In this document: one piece after another, positions 1-9,352 of the stretch | Layout of the letters: each line of letters opens with the position of its first letter | Numbering within the stretch: position 1 is the stretch's first letter | NCBI GenBank assembly: GCA_028713995.1 | Contig: JAQTNF010000022.1 | Coordinates: forward strand, 1-47,863 | Reading direction: 5' to 3' | DNA: 47,863 nt | Source of the DNA: Deltaproteobacteria bacterium | GTDB taxonomy: Bacteria; Myxococcota_A; Polyangia; JAAYKL01 | Position numbers and translations under genes: made by a program | Notes under the pieces: generated by a model | Told to the model about the DNA's origin: nothing | What the model saw: only the letters and a program-made list of their open reading frames with translations | The model's database searches: none

Positions 1-1767
1 AGCGGGAGCCACGTCTGGCGCATCGGCTCTGGCGGGCCCCTCGACGGCAAGAGGTTCGCTTTCGACACTCCGCTGTACGACGCCGGGCTCTTTACGCTCA
101 TCGGAGGAGCGAGGTTCCGCGTGGAGTTCAGCTACACGCGCTCGCCCTTCACGATCGAATCGGCGGCCACCATCCCCAACACGAGCTGCTCCTTCGACGG
201 CGACTCGGACCTCCCGGGGCTGGTCGTGTGCGACGAGCCGGGAACGGGAGCGTGGGTGCCGTCCTTCGCGGCCTCGGCGCAACGGGTCGTGTACTGGCGA
301 GTGGTGCAGACCTACAAATACGACTCCACGGTGGGCGACCTGGAGCAGGCCTCGACCGTGTGGCCGCTGCGCATCGGCGCGCCCAACGACGTGGACGACA
401 GCGGGAAATCGGATCTCCTGGTCGGCGGGGCGGTCCCGAGCCTCTTCCTCGACGGCAAGGCCCTGACGTCGACCGCGAGCACACAGGCCGACGTGCGCAT
501 GGCGAGGACCTCGACCACGCCCTTCAGCTACGGTTGGGTCGAGATCGTGGAAGACATCACGAACGACGGCTACGACGACATCGTGGTCACGGACGACAGC
601 GGCTCGAGCACCATGACATGGGTGCTCAAGGGGCGCTCGTCCGCCAACTGGGCGGCCGTCGCCTCGCTCAAGATGGACACCGAGGTCGGCGCGGGCCGCG
701 CCTACACGATCTCGCCGCCGTCCGGAAGCTACCCGCAATATTTCGGAAGGGTCGTGGCCTGGGCGGATCTCAACAACGACAAGGTTCCGGATCTCGTCAT
801 CGGGCAGTACGCGAGCACCACCGACGAGGGACGGCTGTTCATCTTCTACGGACCGATCACGGGCAACAGGACCGCGGATACGGCGGACGCGATCATCTCG
901 GGCGATAGCACGCCCTTCCGGTTGGGCATCTCCGTGGCGCGGGCCGGCGACGTGAACGGCGACGGGATCGACGACATCATCACCGCGGCGGACAGCAAAG
1001 ACGCGGCCTGGATCATCACGGGCTCGAGCACGAACCTCACGAGCGGCACGATCTCCAACCGCGCGTCGATGAAGATCTCGGGCTGGAGCGCCTCCAAGAC
1101 GGGCCGCGTCGTGGCCACCGCGCGCGACGTCAACCAGGACGGGTACGCCGATCTGCTCGTCGGCTCCCCGAGCTACGACAAGCCGAGCTCGGAATCTGGA
1201 GCGACGTTCATCGTGTACTCGCCCGGAGCGACGCTCTCCAACGTGACCGTCACGGACAGCACCGGGTGGAACCGTTTCGAGACCGTGAGCTCATCCGCAT
1301 GCCAGAACTGCCGGCTCGGCTCCTGCGCCGCGATCGGCAGGCTCTATAGCGACGCGCGCCTTTCCCTCATCGCGGGCGCCCGCGCCGAGAACTCGACGTA
1401 TCCCCCGGCCTCGATGAAGGCGGGAACCGTCTATGTGGTGAACAATCTGACGGCCCTCGCTTCCCAGCTCGTGATGGAGACGTCGGCCACTGCGATCGCT
1501 CGCGGCACGGCCGCAGGCGACGATTTCGGGCGCTGGTGCTCGGTGGTGGGCGATCTCGACGGCGACGGTCGCGAGGACGTGGCCATGAGCGCGTGGGCCC
1601 ACAACAGCCTGGCAGGCCACGTGTGGATCTTCACGGGAGCCACCCTGGCCACGAAGACCGGCACACTGGGAGAGAGCGACGCGACGGCCGTGATTGACGG
1701 AACCGCGTCGGAGATGTTCGGCTGGGATCTGAGCTCGTATCCGTCGGCCGGAGAGCCCGGCTACTGA
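1..1767 (+). CDS. FG-GAP / integrin-alpha-type beta-propeller repeat protein (5' truncated)
   Basis: The frame is open from base 1, so the true start lies outside the window; the GTG at 121 is only the first internal start codon. Six calcium-loop motifs of the D-x-D/N-x-D/S-G-x-x-D type recur about every 60-130 residues (for example DVNGDGIDD near base 949 and DLDGDGRED near 1552), each followed by a hydrophobic strand ending in a small residue. This is the signature of FG-GAP/integrin-alpha beta-propeller blades, which bind calcium and act outside the cytoplasm. A CQNC pair sits near 1303-1314. The signal sequence, if any, is missing with the N-terminus. The next gene follows after 36 bases, so the two are probably cotranscribed. 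Fold is confident; ligand and role are unknown. Confidence 0.85.
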   Translation, partial: SGSHVWRIGSGGPLDGKRFAFDTPLYDAGLFTLIGGARFRVEFSYTRSPFTIESAATIPNTSCSFDGDSDLPGLVVCDEPGTGAWVPSFAASAQRVVYWRVVQTYKYDSTVGDLEQASTVWPLRIGAPNDVDDSGKSDLLVGGAVPSLFLDGKALTSTASTQADVRMARTSTTPFSYGWVEIVEDITNDGYDDIVVTDDSGSSTMTWVLKGRSSANWAAVASLKMDTEVGAGRAYTISPPSGSYPQYFGRVVAWADLNNDKVPDLVIGQYASTTDEGRLFIFYGPITGNRTADTADAIISGDSTPFRLGISVARAGDVNGDGIDDIITAADSKDAAWIITGSSTNLTSGTISNRASMKISGWSASKTGRVVATARDVNQDGYADLLVGSPSYDKPSSESGATFIVYSPGATLSNVTVTDSTGWNRFETVSSSACQNCRLGSCAAIGRLYSDARLSLIAGARAENSTYPPASMKAGTVYVVNNLTALASQLVMETSATAIARGTAAGDDFGRWCSVVGDLDGDGREDVAMSAWAHNSLAGHVWIFTGATLATKTGTLGESDATAVIDGTASEMFGWDLSSYPSAGEPGY

Positions 1768-1803
1768 TTCGGAGATTGCATCCATGGAAGGGAGGAATGG
1801 ATC

Positions 1804-4800
1804 ATGGCACTGAAGAATTCGCAAATCACTCTATTCGCCGTGGTGCGGGAAAACGGCGCCGTCTGGGTGAAGGTGGCGGAGCAGGACAATCAGCCAGTGT
1901 TGGAGGAAACCATCAATCCGCAGGGCGGGCCGTGGGGATGGGACATCGAGCAGCCGACGGGTTTCGTAGGAGCCCCCAACATCTCGCTGGACGTGGACCT
2001 GGTCGACGGCAAGACCGCGCAGATATCGTGGAGCAACTTCACCGTGGGAGACTGGCGGGACGGCAAGGTCGGGTCGTTCCGGGTCCAGCTCACGGACGGC
2101 AACGACAACCAGACACCCTGGTATACTGTGGATCTCGCGCTCCGGACCATCCCGTGGATCGACTTCACGGCAATCGAGGACCAGAGCAGCGCCGGAGCCA
2201 ACGCGGTCCGGCAGGCTCCCTGCTTCGGAGGTGCGTGGGGCTTCTCGGCCACGCCGCAGCCCGGGTTCGGGATCACGGTCGACGGCGAGGGCCGCATCAC
2301 GGTCGTTCACGGGGGCGATTGGAGCGACAAGAGCACGACCTTCGAGCTGACCATCGGCGACGGCGTTCCGGACCATCCGGAATCCACCTTCGACGGCTCG
2401 CGGGCCGGGTCGGGCAACGCCTCCCAGCCGACCCTGGCATTGCGGAAACTCACGGGCGACGGGTACACGATCGTCGCGGGACAGACCTCGGGCGGCAACG
2501 CCATCAGCGCGGACGCGGCCACCGGGACCGGCAACTTCAAGTTCACGCCCTCGAACCTGCCTTCAGGCGTCACCCTGACCCTCGACACCATGGGTCAGGT
2601 CAAGACCTTCACAGGCAACCATTCCGGCAGCTTCGACCTCGAGATCCAGGACGGCACGAGGCCCTCCTCCTTCATCTCAAGAAACCTCGACTTCAGGGCG
2701 CTCACGACCACGGACGGGCTTGCGCTCTTCAAGGAGCAGGTCGACAGCGAAGCGCTCTTCTCGGCCGGGCCTGCGATCGCCACGAGCTATTCGCTGCTCC
2801 TCATGGACCATAGTGGGCTCCCGACCGATCTCCAGCTCGAGCTCAATCCGTTGCCCGGCACGGTGCTCGGGGTACGACCGAAGCTCGACGACCCGGACGC
2901 TCCGACCTGGCTCGAAACCGGCACCGCCACCCTGTGCGTGCAGGATGACGTGCGACCATGGTCCTACATCGCGGCCCTCCCGATCCGGCTGCGAACGCTC
3001 ACCCCGAAACCCGTGCGCCTTCCCGGCAGCAATCTGCTCAAGACCGCAGACGCCGGCTCGCTCGATATCGATGTGCCTCCTACGAGCTCGCCCGAGGAGG
3101 TCTGGAGCTGGTCGGGCTTCGCGGCCTCGTTCGCCCACGGTTCGGTCCTCAACGCGATCGCTCCCATGGACGCGCCACAGCTCACGATTTCGTGGAACGC
3201 GAGCGCTCTCAAAGCCACCGATCAAGGCACGCTCGAAGGATGGGCGAGGCCCGCGGCGACAACCATTCCCAAGGTCAAGGTCGCGCTGCCTGTGCGCGTG
3301 CGCGGCGCGCTGGCTCTGACGCCCGTCGCGCTTCCTTCGGCAACGGAGAACCGCACCTACCAGACGGAGATCGCCTGCATCCTCGATCCCGAGGCCGAGC
3401 CGCTTTTGCCCGGCGACACCTTCAATTGGTCGTTCCCGACATCCGCGCCCGCTGAAATCACGGATGTGCTCGAGCTCGTGGACGGCATGGACGGCCAGCA
3501 CAAGATCCTGCGCACCAAGCAGTCGCCAACCGTGCTCTACCTGCCGTTCTGGGGCGGCTCCACCAAGACCATCCCCGTATCCATCAGGCGCTCGCGCGCA
3601 GGTCTCGACCTCGACGGCGAAGGCTCCATCGATCTCGCGCTGCCCGTGACCGACACGGTCGACGATCGCGACGTCGCGATCCTGCTCGACCGCTCCGGTT
3701 CCATGACCGGAGATCGCTGGGAGGCGGCGGTGAACGGCGCCCAGATCTTCGCGGATCTCGTGAAGGTGGCCAACACCAACCACGTCGATGGAGACCCGAC
3801 GAACCCCCTGCACGGCCACCGCGTGGGCGTGTACTGGTTCTGGGGCAACCCCGCTGCGGCCAACTACCCCGATCCCACGACAGCGAAACCGGGCTATCCC
3901 GAGGGATACGCCAACGTGCTTTCGAGCGGCACGACGAGCTTCGCCATCGACGTTAATACCGCCGTCGATCCGGCGGCCACCGTAAAGGTCGTGGACGCGG
4001 GGCTCGCGAGCGCTCCGGGCAACTTCACGGCGCTCGGCACGGGGCTCCTCCTGTGTCGCGACGAGCTCGTGGCCAAGTCCGACGCGGCCCACGGCCGCAA
4101 CCGGCTGATCCTGGCGCTCACCGACGGCATGGAGAACTCCAATCCCCTCATCGCCGACGTGTTCGCCGGCTCGACCCCGATTTGGAAGGTGCCCGTGGAT
4201 CCGAAAATCCGGATCTACACGGTGGCGGTGTTCACCGGCGCCTCGTACGCCGACAAGCTGAAGCAGCTTGCGACGTGGACGGGCGTCGATCCCACGGAAG
4301 GCGTCAAGGCCATCGACGATCCCACGGACTACCAGACGAGGCTCCTCAACTGGTTCTGCTTCCGCTTCAGCGACGAGTTCGACTTCTCGAGCACCAGCGC
4401 GACCCCGGATCCCGAGCTGGCAAAAGGGGGCGTCGCGACGCGTTCAATCGAGGTGGCGCCGGGACAGGACCGGCTCGTGTTCACGGCGCTCTTCGCCAAG
4501 CCCGATCGCCAGGGCAACGAATGGGACCTCACGCTCACGCCGCCGCAGGGACGGCTCGTGGGCGAAGCCCTGCCGCAGCCCGGCGTCGCCTGGTTCCGAG
4601 GCTCCATGTACCGCATGGTCGCGGTCGACGTTCCGGCCTGGGAGGAAGGCTCGGGCCGCAGCCCCTACGGCCGCTGGACCATGACGCTCACCCGGAAAGG
4701 CGCGAGCTCGTGCGGCTACGCCTTTGGCACCATGGCCCACGGGATTCCCGCGCTCACCTGTGAGCTCATCGCGCCGCCGCTGCCCGCAGCAGGGCTCGAC

Positions 4801-5898
4801 CAGGGAGGGCTGCTCGTGACCACATCGGCTCCGGACGCGACGATCGCGCGCGCCACGGCCCGCATCTCGACTCCGGGCCGGTGGCGGGGGCACGACGTCG
4901 CCTGTCGCGTGGCCACGGACCGCAAGCTCGTGCTCGAGCTCCAGAAGAAGCGCAAGGGCAGCGTCTCCTTGCGCGACTGCAACCAGGTCGCGGACAACGT
5001 GCTGCGGCTGATGCTCGACAAGGGCTCGTTCGATCCTCCGAGCGAGACCGTGCTCAAGCTCGCGAAGGATCCAGGCGGCTCCTTGAGCGGACATTTTCCG
5101 CTGCCGACACCCGGGCAGTACACGATCGACGTGGGAGTGGACGGCAAGGACGCGGCCGGGAAGAAGTTCCACGTGGAATTCCGCAAGCAGCTCTTCGTCC
5201 CCTTCCCCACCGACGCCGTGCGCACGCCGACCCAGGGCTACTTCTCGGACGCCAAGACCGTACGTCTCGGTGTACAGCCGCGAGACAAGGACGGCCTGCT
5301 CCTCGGCCCGGGGTTCGGCGACGATGTGGCGTTCGTGACGCCTCTCGGCGATCAGCACGTCTTCCCCGCGGACGACACGGGCAACGGCAACTACTGGGCG
5401 GACATCCCTATCGAGGGTGTCGACATCCGCCTCAGCCGCGGCGGCAGATCCATCGCGGGAACCGGCCTATCGCTCCGTCACCCGCACGGCCTCCTGCGCC
5501 TGCCCGGAGACGAGATCCGGCTCGACGAGTGCGCGGCCGTCGTCCAGGGCGTGCGCGTCCCGATCCGCGTCATGGCCATCATCGGCAACGAACGGACGCA
5601 CGTCGCACACCTCGCGACCTGCCGGTATCTAGGCGCGGCGAGCACGGGGCGGGCGTGGTTCCACGATCTGCACGAGGCCCGCGCGGCAGGGTACAGGTCC
5701 TGCGAGCACTGCCTGCCGCTCATCGGCAACGCGAGCCCCAACTCCCTCGAAGTCCACAGACCTTACTGCCCCTTCGTGAGAGCCATCCGGCCCGACAGGA
5801 GGCTCACTCTTTCGTCGTGGGAACAGGCGAAGGCCCTGGGCTTCGACGGCTGCCACCACTGCCTGCCCGAGCACGACACGCGCCACCGGCACAAATAG
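1804..5898 (+). CDS. Large von Willebrand factor A protein with two C-terminal Ada-like zinc modules
   Basis: 1364 residues. The ATG at 1804 is preceded by a GGGAGGA ribosome site. Residues 1-620 look like consecutive beta-sandwich (Ig/cadherin-like) domains with no motif I can name. A vWA domain spans about 622-850: the MIDAS motif appears as LDRSGSM near 629-635, with a later LALTDGMEN strand. More beta-rich sequence follows. Residues 1262-1356 hold two copies of an H-x3/4-C ... G-[YF]-x2-C-x2-C-L-P module resembling the Ada zinc-binding domain: HLATC with SCEHC, then HRPYC with GCHHC. The N-terminus (MALKNSQITLF) is not a signal peptide although the architecture looks extracellular, so either export is non-classical or the protein is cytoplasmic. 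It lies between an FG-GAP protein and a cupin on the same strand. Substrate unknown; domain calls are by eye. Confidence 0.85.
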   Translation: MALKNSQITLFAVVRENGAVWVKVAEQDNQPVLEETINPQGGPWGWDIEQPTGFVGAPNISLDVDLVDGKTAQISWSNFTVGDWRDGKVGSFRVQLTDGNDNQTPWYTVDLALRTIPWIDFTAIEDQSSAGANAVRQAPCFGGAWGFSATPQPGFGITVDGEGRITVVHGGDWSDKSTTFELTIGDGVPDHPESTFDGSRAGSGNASQPTLALRKLTGDGYTIVAGQTSGGNAISADAATGTGNFKFTPSNLPSGVTLTLDTMGQVKTFTGNHSGSFDLEIQDGTRPSSFISRNLDFRALTTTDGLALFKEQVDSEALFSAGPAIATSYSLLLMDHSGLPTDLQLELNPLPGTVLGVRPKLDDPDAPTWLETGTATLCVQDDVRPWSYIAALPIRLRTLTPKPVRLPGSNLLKTADAGSLDIDVPPTSSPEEVWSWSGFAASFAHGSVLNAIAPMDAPQLTISWNASALKATDQGTLEGWARPAATTIPKVKVALPVRVRGALALTPVALPSATENRTYQTEIACILDPEAEPLLPGDTFNWSFPTSAPAEITDVLELVDGMDGQHKILRTKQSPTVLYLPFWGGSTKTIPVSIRRSRAGLDLDGEGSIDLALPVTDTVDDRDVAILLDRSGSMTGDRWEAAVNGAQIFADLVKVANTNHVDGDPTNPLHGHRVGVYWFWGNPAAANYPDPTTAKPGYPEGYANVLSSGTTSFAIDVNTAVDPAATVKVVDAGLASAPGNFTALGTGLLLCRDELVAKSDAAHGRNRLILALTDGMENSNPLIADVFAGSTPIWKVPVDPKIRIYTVAVFTGASYADKLKQLATWTGVDPTEGVKAIDDPTDYQTRLLNWFCFRFSDEFDFSSTSATPDPELAKGGVATRSIEVAPGQDRLVFTALFAKPDRQGNEWDLTLTPPQGRLVGEALPQPGVAWFRGSMYRMVAVDVPAWEEGSGRSPYGRWTMTLTRKGASSCGYAFGTMAHGIPALTCELIAPPLPAAGLDQGGLLVTTSAPDATIARATARISTPGRWRGHDVACRVATDRKLVLELQKKRKGSVSLRDCNQVADNVLRLMLDKGSFDPPSETVLKLAKDPGGSLSGHFPLPTPGQYTIDVGVDGKDAAGKKFHVEFRKQLFVPFPTDAVRTPTQGYFSDAKTVRLGVQPRDKDGLLLGPGFGDDVAFVTPLGDQHVFPADDTGNGNYWADIPIEGVDIRLSRGGRSIAGTGLSLRHPHGLLRLPGDEIRLDECAAVVQGVRVPIRVMAIIGNERTHVAHLATCRYLGAASTGRAWFHDLHEARAAGYRSCEHCLPLIGNASPNSLEVHRPYCPFVRAIRPDRRLTLSSWEQAKALGFDGCHHCLPEHDTRHRHK

Positions 5899-5914
5899 CG
5901 AGAGGAGGGCTTCG

Positions 5915-6256
5915 ATGAAATCGATCTTCCCGGAACCGATTCGTAAGCTGCCGCAGGCCGACATCCCGCTCGACGGGCTCAAGGCCTACTTGTCGCAGGC
6001 GGAGAGCCACCAGATCCTCTTCATGGAGTTCGCAAAGGACGTCGAGCTCCCGGAGCACAGCCATGCGGCCCAGTGGGGTATCGTCGTCGAAGGTCAGCTC
6101 GAAATCGTCGTGGACGGCGAGCCGCGGACCTACCGAAAGGGGGAGCACTATCACATTCCGGCGGGTGTGCGGCATTCGTCGAAGATTCATGCGGGCTACG
6201 CCGATGTGACCTTCTTCGATCAACCCGATCGCTATTCTCCGAAGTCCGATCGCTAG
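5915..6256 (+). CDS. Small single-domain cupin protein
   Basis: 113 residues; AGAGGAGGG lies just before the ATG, and the gene starts 16 bases after the vWA gene, so it is probably the last gene of that operon. The cupin core is clear: motif 1 is PEHSHAAQWGIVVEGQLEIVV (G-x5-H-x-H-x-E type, with Glu partly replaced by Gln) and motif 2 is HYHIPAGVRHS. These strands form the small double-stranded beta-helix that usually binds one metal through His residues. Stand-alone cupins of this size serve as dioxygenases, isomerases or ligand sensors, and sequence alone does not tell which. Cytoplasmic: no signal peptide. Confidence 0.85.
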   Translation: MKSIFPEPIRKLPQADIPLDGLKAYLSQAESHQILFMEFAKDVELPEHSHAAQWGIVVEGQLEIVVDGEPRTYRKGEHYHIPAGVRHSSKIHAGYADVTFFDQPDRYSPKSDR

Positions 6257-6295
6257 ACCCAGGAGGACGAAGCCCTGTTCCTCGTCGCCGAGCGC

Positions 6296-6312
6296 GGCTC
6301 ATAAAAAGAGCC
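6296..6312 (+). terminator. Short GC hairpin after the cupin operon, possible terminator
   Basis: GGCTC (6296-6300) pairs with GAGCC (6308-6312) around an A-rich seven-base loop, 40 bases after the cupin stop. There is no clear T-run, so intrinsic termination is uncertain. Confidence 0.25.
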
Positions 6313-6351
6313 TCGCCTTCCTGGCCACGCCTTTTCTGGTAGACTCGGGCC

Positions 6352-6891
6352 ATGCCCCGTCTCGCATCCATCGTCCTAGCGATCGCGTTCCTCGCCGGGC
6401 CATCCGTCGCGATTGGCGAGGAGCGCAGGGCCTTGCGCGCGCAGGGCGCGGTGGCGTTCGGCTCGGTGGAGGACACGGGCTACGGCGCGACCGCCATCTT
6501 CAACGGCGGCTACGAATTCGACGACGTCTTCTCCATCGAGGTGCAGGGCGGCATCGGCATCACGGACGAGATCGGCATCGGCCCGTCGCAGTTCTTCCAC
6601 GGGGAGCTGCTCCTGCCGGCCAAGATGACCCTCTGCTCGTCCGATTCGTGGGCCTGCCCGGGCTCCACGTTCGAGCTCGAGGTCTTAAGCGGCGTGGGCG
6701 GCGCGCGCTTCGAGGGCCGCTGGGCCCCGCACGTCGTGGCCGGGGTGGCGCTCGATTCCTTCCGGCCAGTCGGGCCGCTCGAGGTCGGCGTGCGCGCGGC
6801 CATCTTCGGCTACTTCGATCCCATGCACGCGGATCAGCTCATCACCATGATGCAGATCCACCTGGGGGTCATCCTGCGGGTGGGGATCTAG
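6352..6891 (+). CDS. Secreted or outer-membrane beta-barrel-like protein, function unknown
   Basis: 179 residues. The first 20 or so residues form a signal peptide (basic start, hydrophobic core, small residues before GEE). The rest alternates polar and hydrophobic residues with many Gly and aromatic turns (for example YGATAIFNGGYEF and PHVVAGVALDSF), as in small outer-membrane beta-barrels. It ends in a hydrophobic strand (LGVILRVGI) rather than a classical C-terminal Phe. No Shine-Dalgarno sequence is visible; TAGACT, a plausible -10 box, lies only 6 bases before the ATG, so the message could be leaderless. The TAG stop overlaps the opposing gene's stop (shared CTAG at 6888-6891). No family recognised. 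Confidence 0.7.
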   Translation: MPRLASIVLAIAFLAGPSVAIGEERRALRAQGAVAFGSVEDTGYGATAIFNGGYEFDDVFSIEVQGGIGITDEIGIGPSQFFHGELLLPAKMTLCSSDSWACPGSTFELEVLSGVGGARFEGRWAPHVVAGVALDSFRPVGPLEVGVRAAIFGYFDPMHADQLITMMQIHLGVILRVGI

Positions 6892-7456
6892 AGCGGGCCA
6901 CGGAGCCGCGGGGCCTCCGCCTGCATCGGCGGGATGTCGGAGCAGCCCCCGTCCGCCGTCGCGAACGCGGCCCCGCCGTCGAGGACCGCGTGCATTCCCA
7001 GCCTCGCCGAGTAGCTCCCCGACATCTGCGCGAGCGCCTTGCGGGTCTCGCACGCGGCGAGCGGAACCGCGCCGAGCGCGACGACGCTCTCGCCCATCCT
7101 GACGGTCGTGGTGCCGCCCTCGCTCGTGACCGTGAAGGCGCCCTCGCTTCCGGCCTGCTTCGCCCACACCGCGTACCAGCTCGCATCCGGATCTTCGAAG
7201 GCGATCTCGACGTCCAGCGTTCCTTCGAGCGTGGGCACCTGGTCCGGCGGGGTCACCGCGAGCTCGATGCCGGCGAAGGCCGGGCCGGGCGTGGTGTTCT
7301 CGAGCCACAGCTCGCAACCTGGACCCAGCCGCTCCCGTCGTCGACGTAGCAGCCTTCCTGGTCCGGCAGGGTGGGAGACGGCGGCGGCCCCACGTGGAAG
7401 CAGCCGGCGAGCGCGAGGAGCGCGACGAGCGCGGCGACCCGGGCGGGATTCTTCAC
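6888..7456 (-). pseudogene. Lipoprotein gene split by a frameshift
   Basis: A GTG at 7456, with AAGGGAG 8 bases upstream, begins a lipoprotein signal peptide ending in the lipobox LALAGC. The frame continues through CYVDDGSGWVQ and then runs into arginine/proline-rich sequence. From about base 7330 the neighbouring frame takes over convincingly, from CELWLENTTPG to the TAG at 6888, with strand-rich composition. A single missing base between about 7315 and 7335 explains the split. Joined, the product would be about 190 residues: a surface lipoprotein with an unknown beta-rich domain and four or more cysteines. It is either a real frameshift or a sequencing error. Its end overlaps the convergent gene on the + strand. 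Confidence 0.7.
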
Positions 7457-7580
7457 GATGGGCACTCCCTTCGCTCCCGATGCTAGCACGCAATGCGCGA
7501 TCTCGGGGCACGAGCTTGAGGGCGAAGAGAGCCTCGAAATTCGTAATGCCGCCCTCGATGCGGAGGTGACACCCACCGGC

Positions 7581-8387
7581 TCACTGTAGGTAGATGCGCG
7601 TCATGTAGTCCCATCCCGGCTGGGGGTCGATACCGGGACCGCCATTGTAGAGTACGACCTCGCTCCCGGGATCGAGGTCGCTCATGTAAATCCCCGACAC
7701 AGCCCCCTCATCGTAGGCCTGCGACCATCCGCTGAACACGACGTCAATCGTCTGATCTCGCCTCACGGGCACCGGCGGCTCGAGGTCGAAGAAGGTTGTC
7801 CGGCACTCGGAGTAGCAACCCGCGTACGCGGGGAAAGAGGAAGCCGGAAGATTCTTTTCCGCGAGCAGCTGTGGCTGCACCCCATCATCGGGCGCGTAGA
7901 TGTCGAGGGTGACGCGCGCATCCTGCTGGTCGCCCGGTATCCATTCGGTCCACAGGGCCGCCTCGACGCGGCGGAGCAGGCCGGTCCATTGCACCGTGAA
8001 GCGCTGGCCTTCCCCGCCGTCGTCGTAAAGGCCCCGCATCAGGACGTCATCGGCCCACAGATTCGTGGGCGGCGGGGGCCCCTGGATCCAGAAGCACTCG
8101 AGGTCGAGGCACGCGAACCCGTCCCGGCACGCGCCGCAATCGACGCCCCCGAGTCGGATTCCGCATCGATCGACGCACTCGGAGTCGGTCGACGTCCCAG
8201 CTCCCAGCGTGTCGGGATCATCGACCGGAAAGCCGTCCGCCCCGGTGCCGTTTCCCGCGCCAGCGTCCGCCGAACCGTCCAGCGACGCGGGATCATCGCC
8301 GTCGAGCGTCTCTACGTGGTAGCAGCCAGCCGCCGCGAGAAACCCCAGCAACGGCAGCACTGCGTCGCGCCTTCCCCGAGTATGCAT
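7581..8387 (-). CDS. Lipoprotein with Cys-rich linker and beta-sandwich C-terminus, unknown function
   Basis: 268 residues from the ATG at 8387, which has GGGAGGTG six bases upstream; the frame stays open further upstream but only as a shadow of the next gene. The signal peptide ends at lipobox AAAGC, so the protein should be anchored in a membrane by lipid. An Asp/Gly/Ala-rich linker follows, then a cluster of seven cysteines (ECVDRCG, DCGACRDGFACLDLEC) resembling small disulfide-knotted modules. The C-terminal 160 residues are strand-rich (RFTVQWTGLLRRVEAALW, GWDYMTRIYLQ), like a jelly-roll or carbohydrate-binding-like fold, but I cannot assign a family. Confidence 0.8.
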   Translation of the reverse strand: MHTRGRRDAVLPLLGFLAAAGCYHVETLDGDDPASLDGSADAGAGNGTGADGFPVDDPDTLGAGTSTDSECVDRCGIRLGGVDCGACRDGFACLDLECFWIQGPPPPTNLWADDVLMRGLYDDGGEGQRFTVQWTGLLRRVEAALWTEWIPGDQQDARVTLDIYAPDDGVQPQLLAEKNLPASSFPAYAGCYSECRTTFFDLEPPVPVRRDQTIDVVFSGWSQAYDEGAVSGIYMSDLDPGSEVVLYNGGPGIDPQPGWDYMTRIYLQ

Positions 8388-8416
8388 GTCACCTCCCACC
8401 CGCCGCATCTGGATCG

Positions 8417-8422
8417 ATTGTA
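8417..8422 (-). promoter_or_regulatory. Probable -10 box (TACAAT) of the lipoprotein gene at 8387
   Basis: TACAAT on the minus strand, five of six matches to TATAAT, about 30 bases before the start codon. No convincing -35 box was found. Confidence 0.3.
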
Positions 8423-8500
8423 AGGGAAATCGCGCCGGGGTGCGCGAATTCTCGAGCGCACCGGGCGCGAGCGATCCGACTTGGCTCCCGCGGGTCGGGC

Positions 8501-9352
8501 CTACGGCGCGTAGAACCCCCGGCTGCACCCCGCGGCCGCGGCCACGGCCGTCTCGAGGCGCGTCCGCAGGTCGCGATCGCGGCGCACGGCTTCGCGCAGC
8601 TCGTCGAACGGTGACGCCTCGTCGCACTTGGCCGCCACCGAGATGTCCGGGTTCTCCTCGATGGCGCCGACGGTCGAGCCGAGCAGCGCCTTGGAAAGCT
8701 CGGCGGCCGGTTCGTTCCGGTTGAGCACGAGCGCCAGGCTGACCAGACTGCGGTACAGGCGCCAGGCCTGCTTGGCGTCCGCCCCGCGCAGGGAGCCTCC
8801 GAGGCACGCGAAGCTCCCGTTCCAGATGTCGAGCATGCGGTCCATGGAGACCGGCCTGTCGGCGCGCGACATGGCGAAGGACACCGTCTCGAGCAGGCTC
8901 ACCGCGAGCTCGCGCAGCTTGCCGGCGTCACCCGCGCGCGGCGGCGGCTTCGGCGCGTATGACCCCTGCCCCACCCCGCCCAGGACGGCCTCCACGAGCA
9001 GGAGCGACTGATCCACGTCCCACGGGATCGGCACCTTGGGTGTCAGCGCGACCATCTCGACCCCGGCGAGGGCCGCATGGTCGCCCCCCCGCGCGGCGAG
9101 TGCCTTGGCCGCGTCGATTCCCCCGCCCGGCCCGCGCGGCTCCGCGATGAACGTGAGCGCCAGGATGGCCGTGTTCACAGGAGGGGCGTTGCCGTCCGCC
9201 TCGATGACGAGCGCCGCGGCGCGCGCCTCCTTGTACTTGCCGGCCGCGAGCAAGGGCAGCGGATCCGGCCTGCCCTTGACCTGCGCTCCGCCGCACGACG
9301 TGAGGCCCATGGCCAGCGCCGCGCACACCGCCCACTCAAGCGCGCGCCTCAT
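8501..9352 (-). CDS. Helical lipoprotein coupled to valS, unknown function
   Basis: 283 residues. The ATG at 9352 overlaps the valS stop (ATGA), so translation is probably coupled to ValS. The signal peptide ends at lipobox GLTSC followed by GG. The mature part is mainly helical, with Ala/Leu-rich segments (LLAAGKYKEARAAALVIEADG, then KQAWRLYRSLVSLALVLN), which suggests TPR-like helices. Four cysteines lie in the mature part, one near the C-terminus (AAAGCSRGFY). Being downstream of valS does not imply a role in aminoacylation. No family recognised. Confidence 0.8.
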   Translation of the reverse strand: MRRALEWAVCAALAMGLTSCGGAQVKGRPDPLPLLAAGKYKEARAAALVIEADGNAPPVNTAILALTFIAEPRGPGGGIDAAKALAARGGDHAALAGVEMVALTPKVPIPWDVDQSLLLVEAVLGGVGQGSYAPKPPPRAGDAGKLRELAVSLLETVSFAMSRADRPVSMDRMLDIWNGSFACLGGSLRGADAKQAWRLYRSLVSLALVLNRNEPAAELSKALLGSTVGAIEENPDISVAAKCDEASPFDELREAVRRDRDLRTRLETAVAAAAGCSRGFYAP

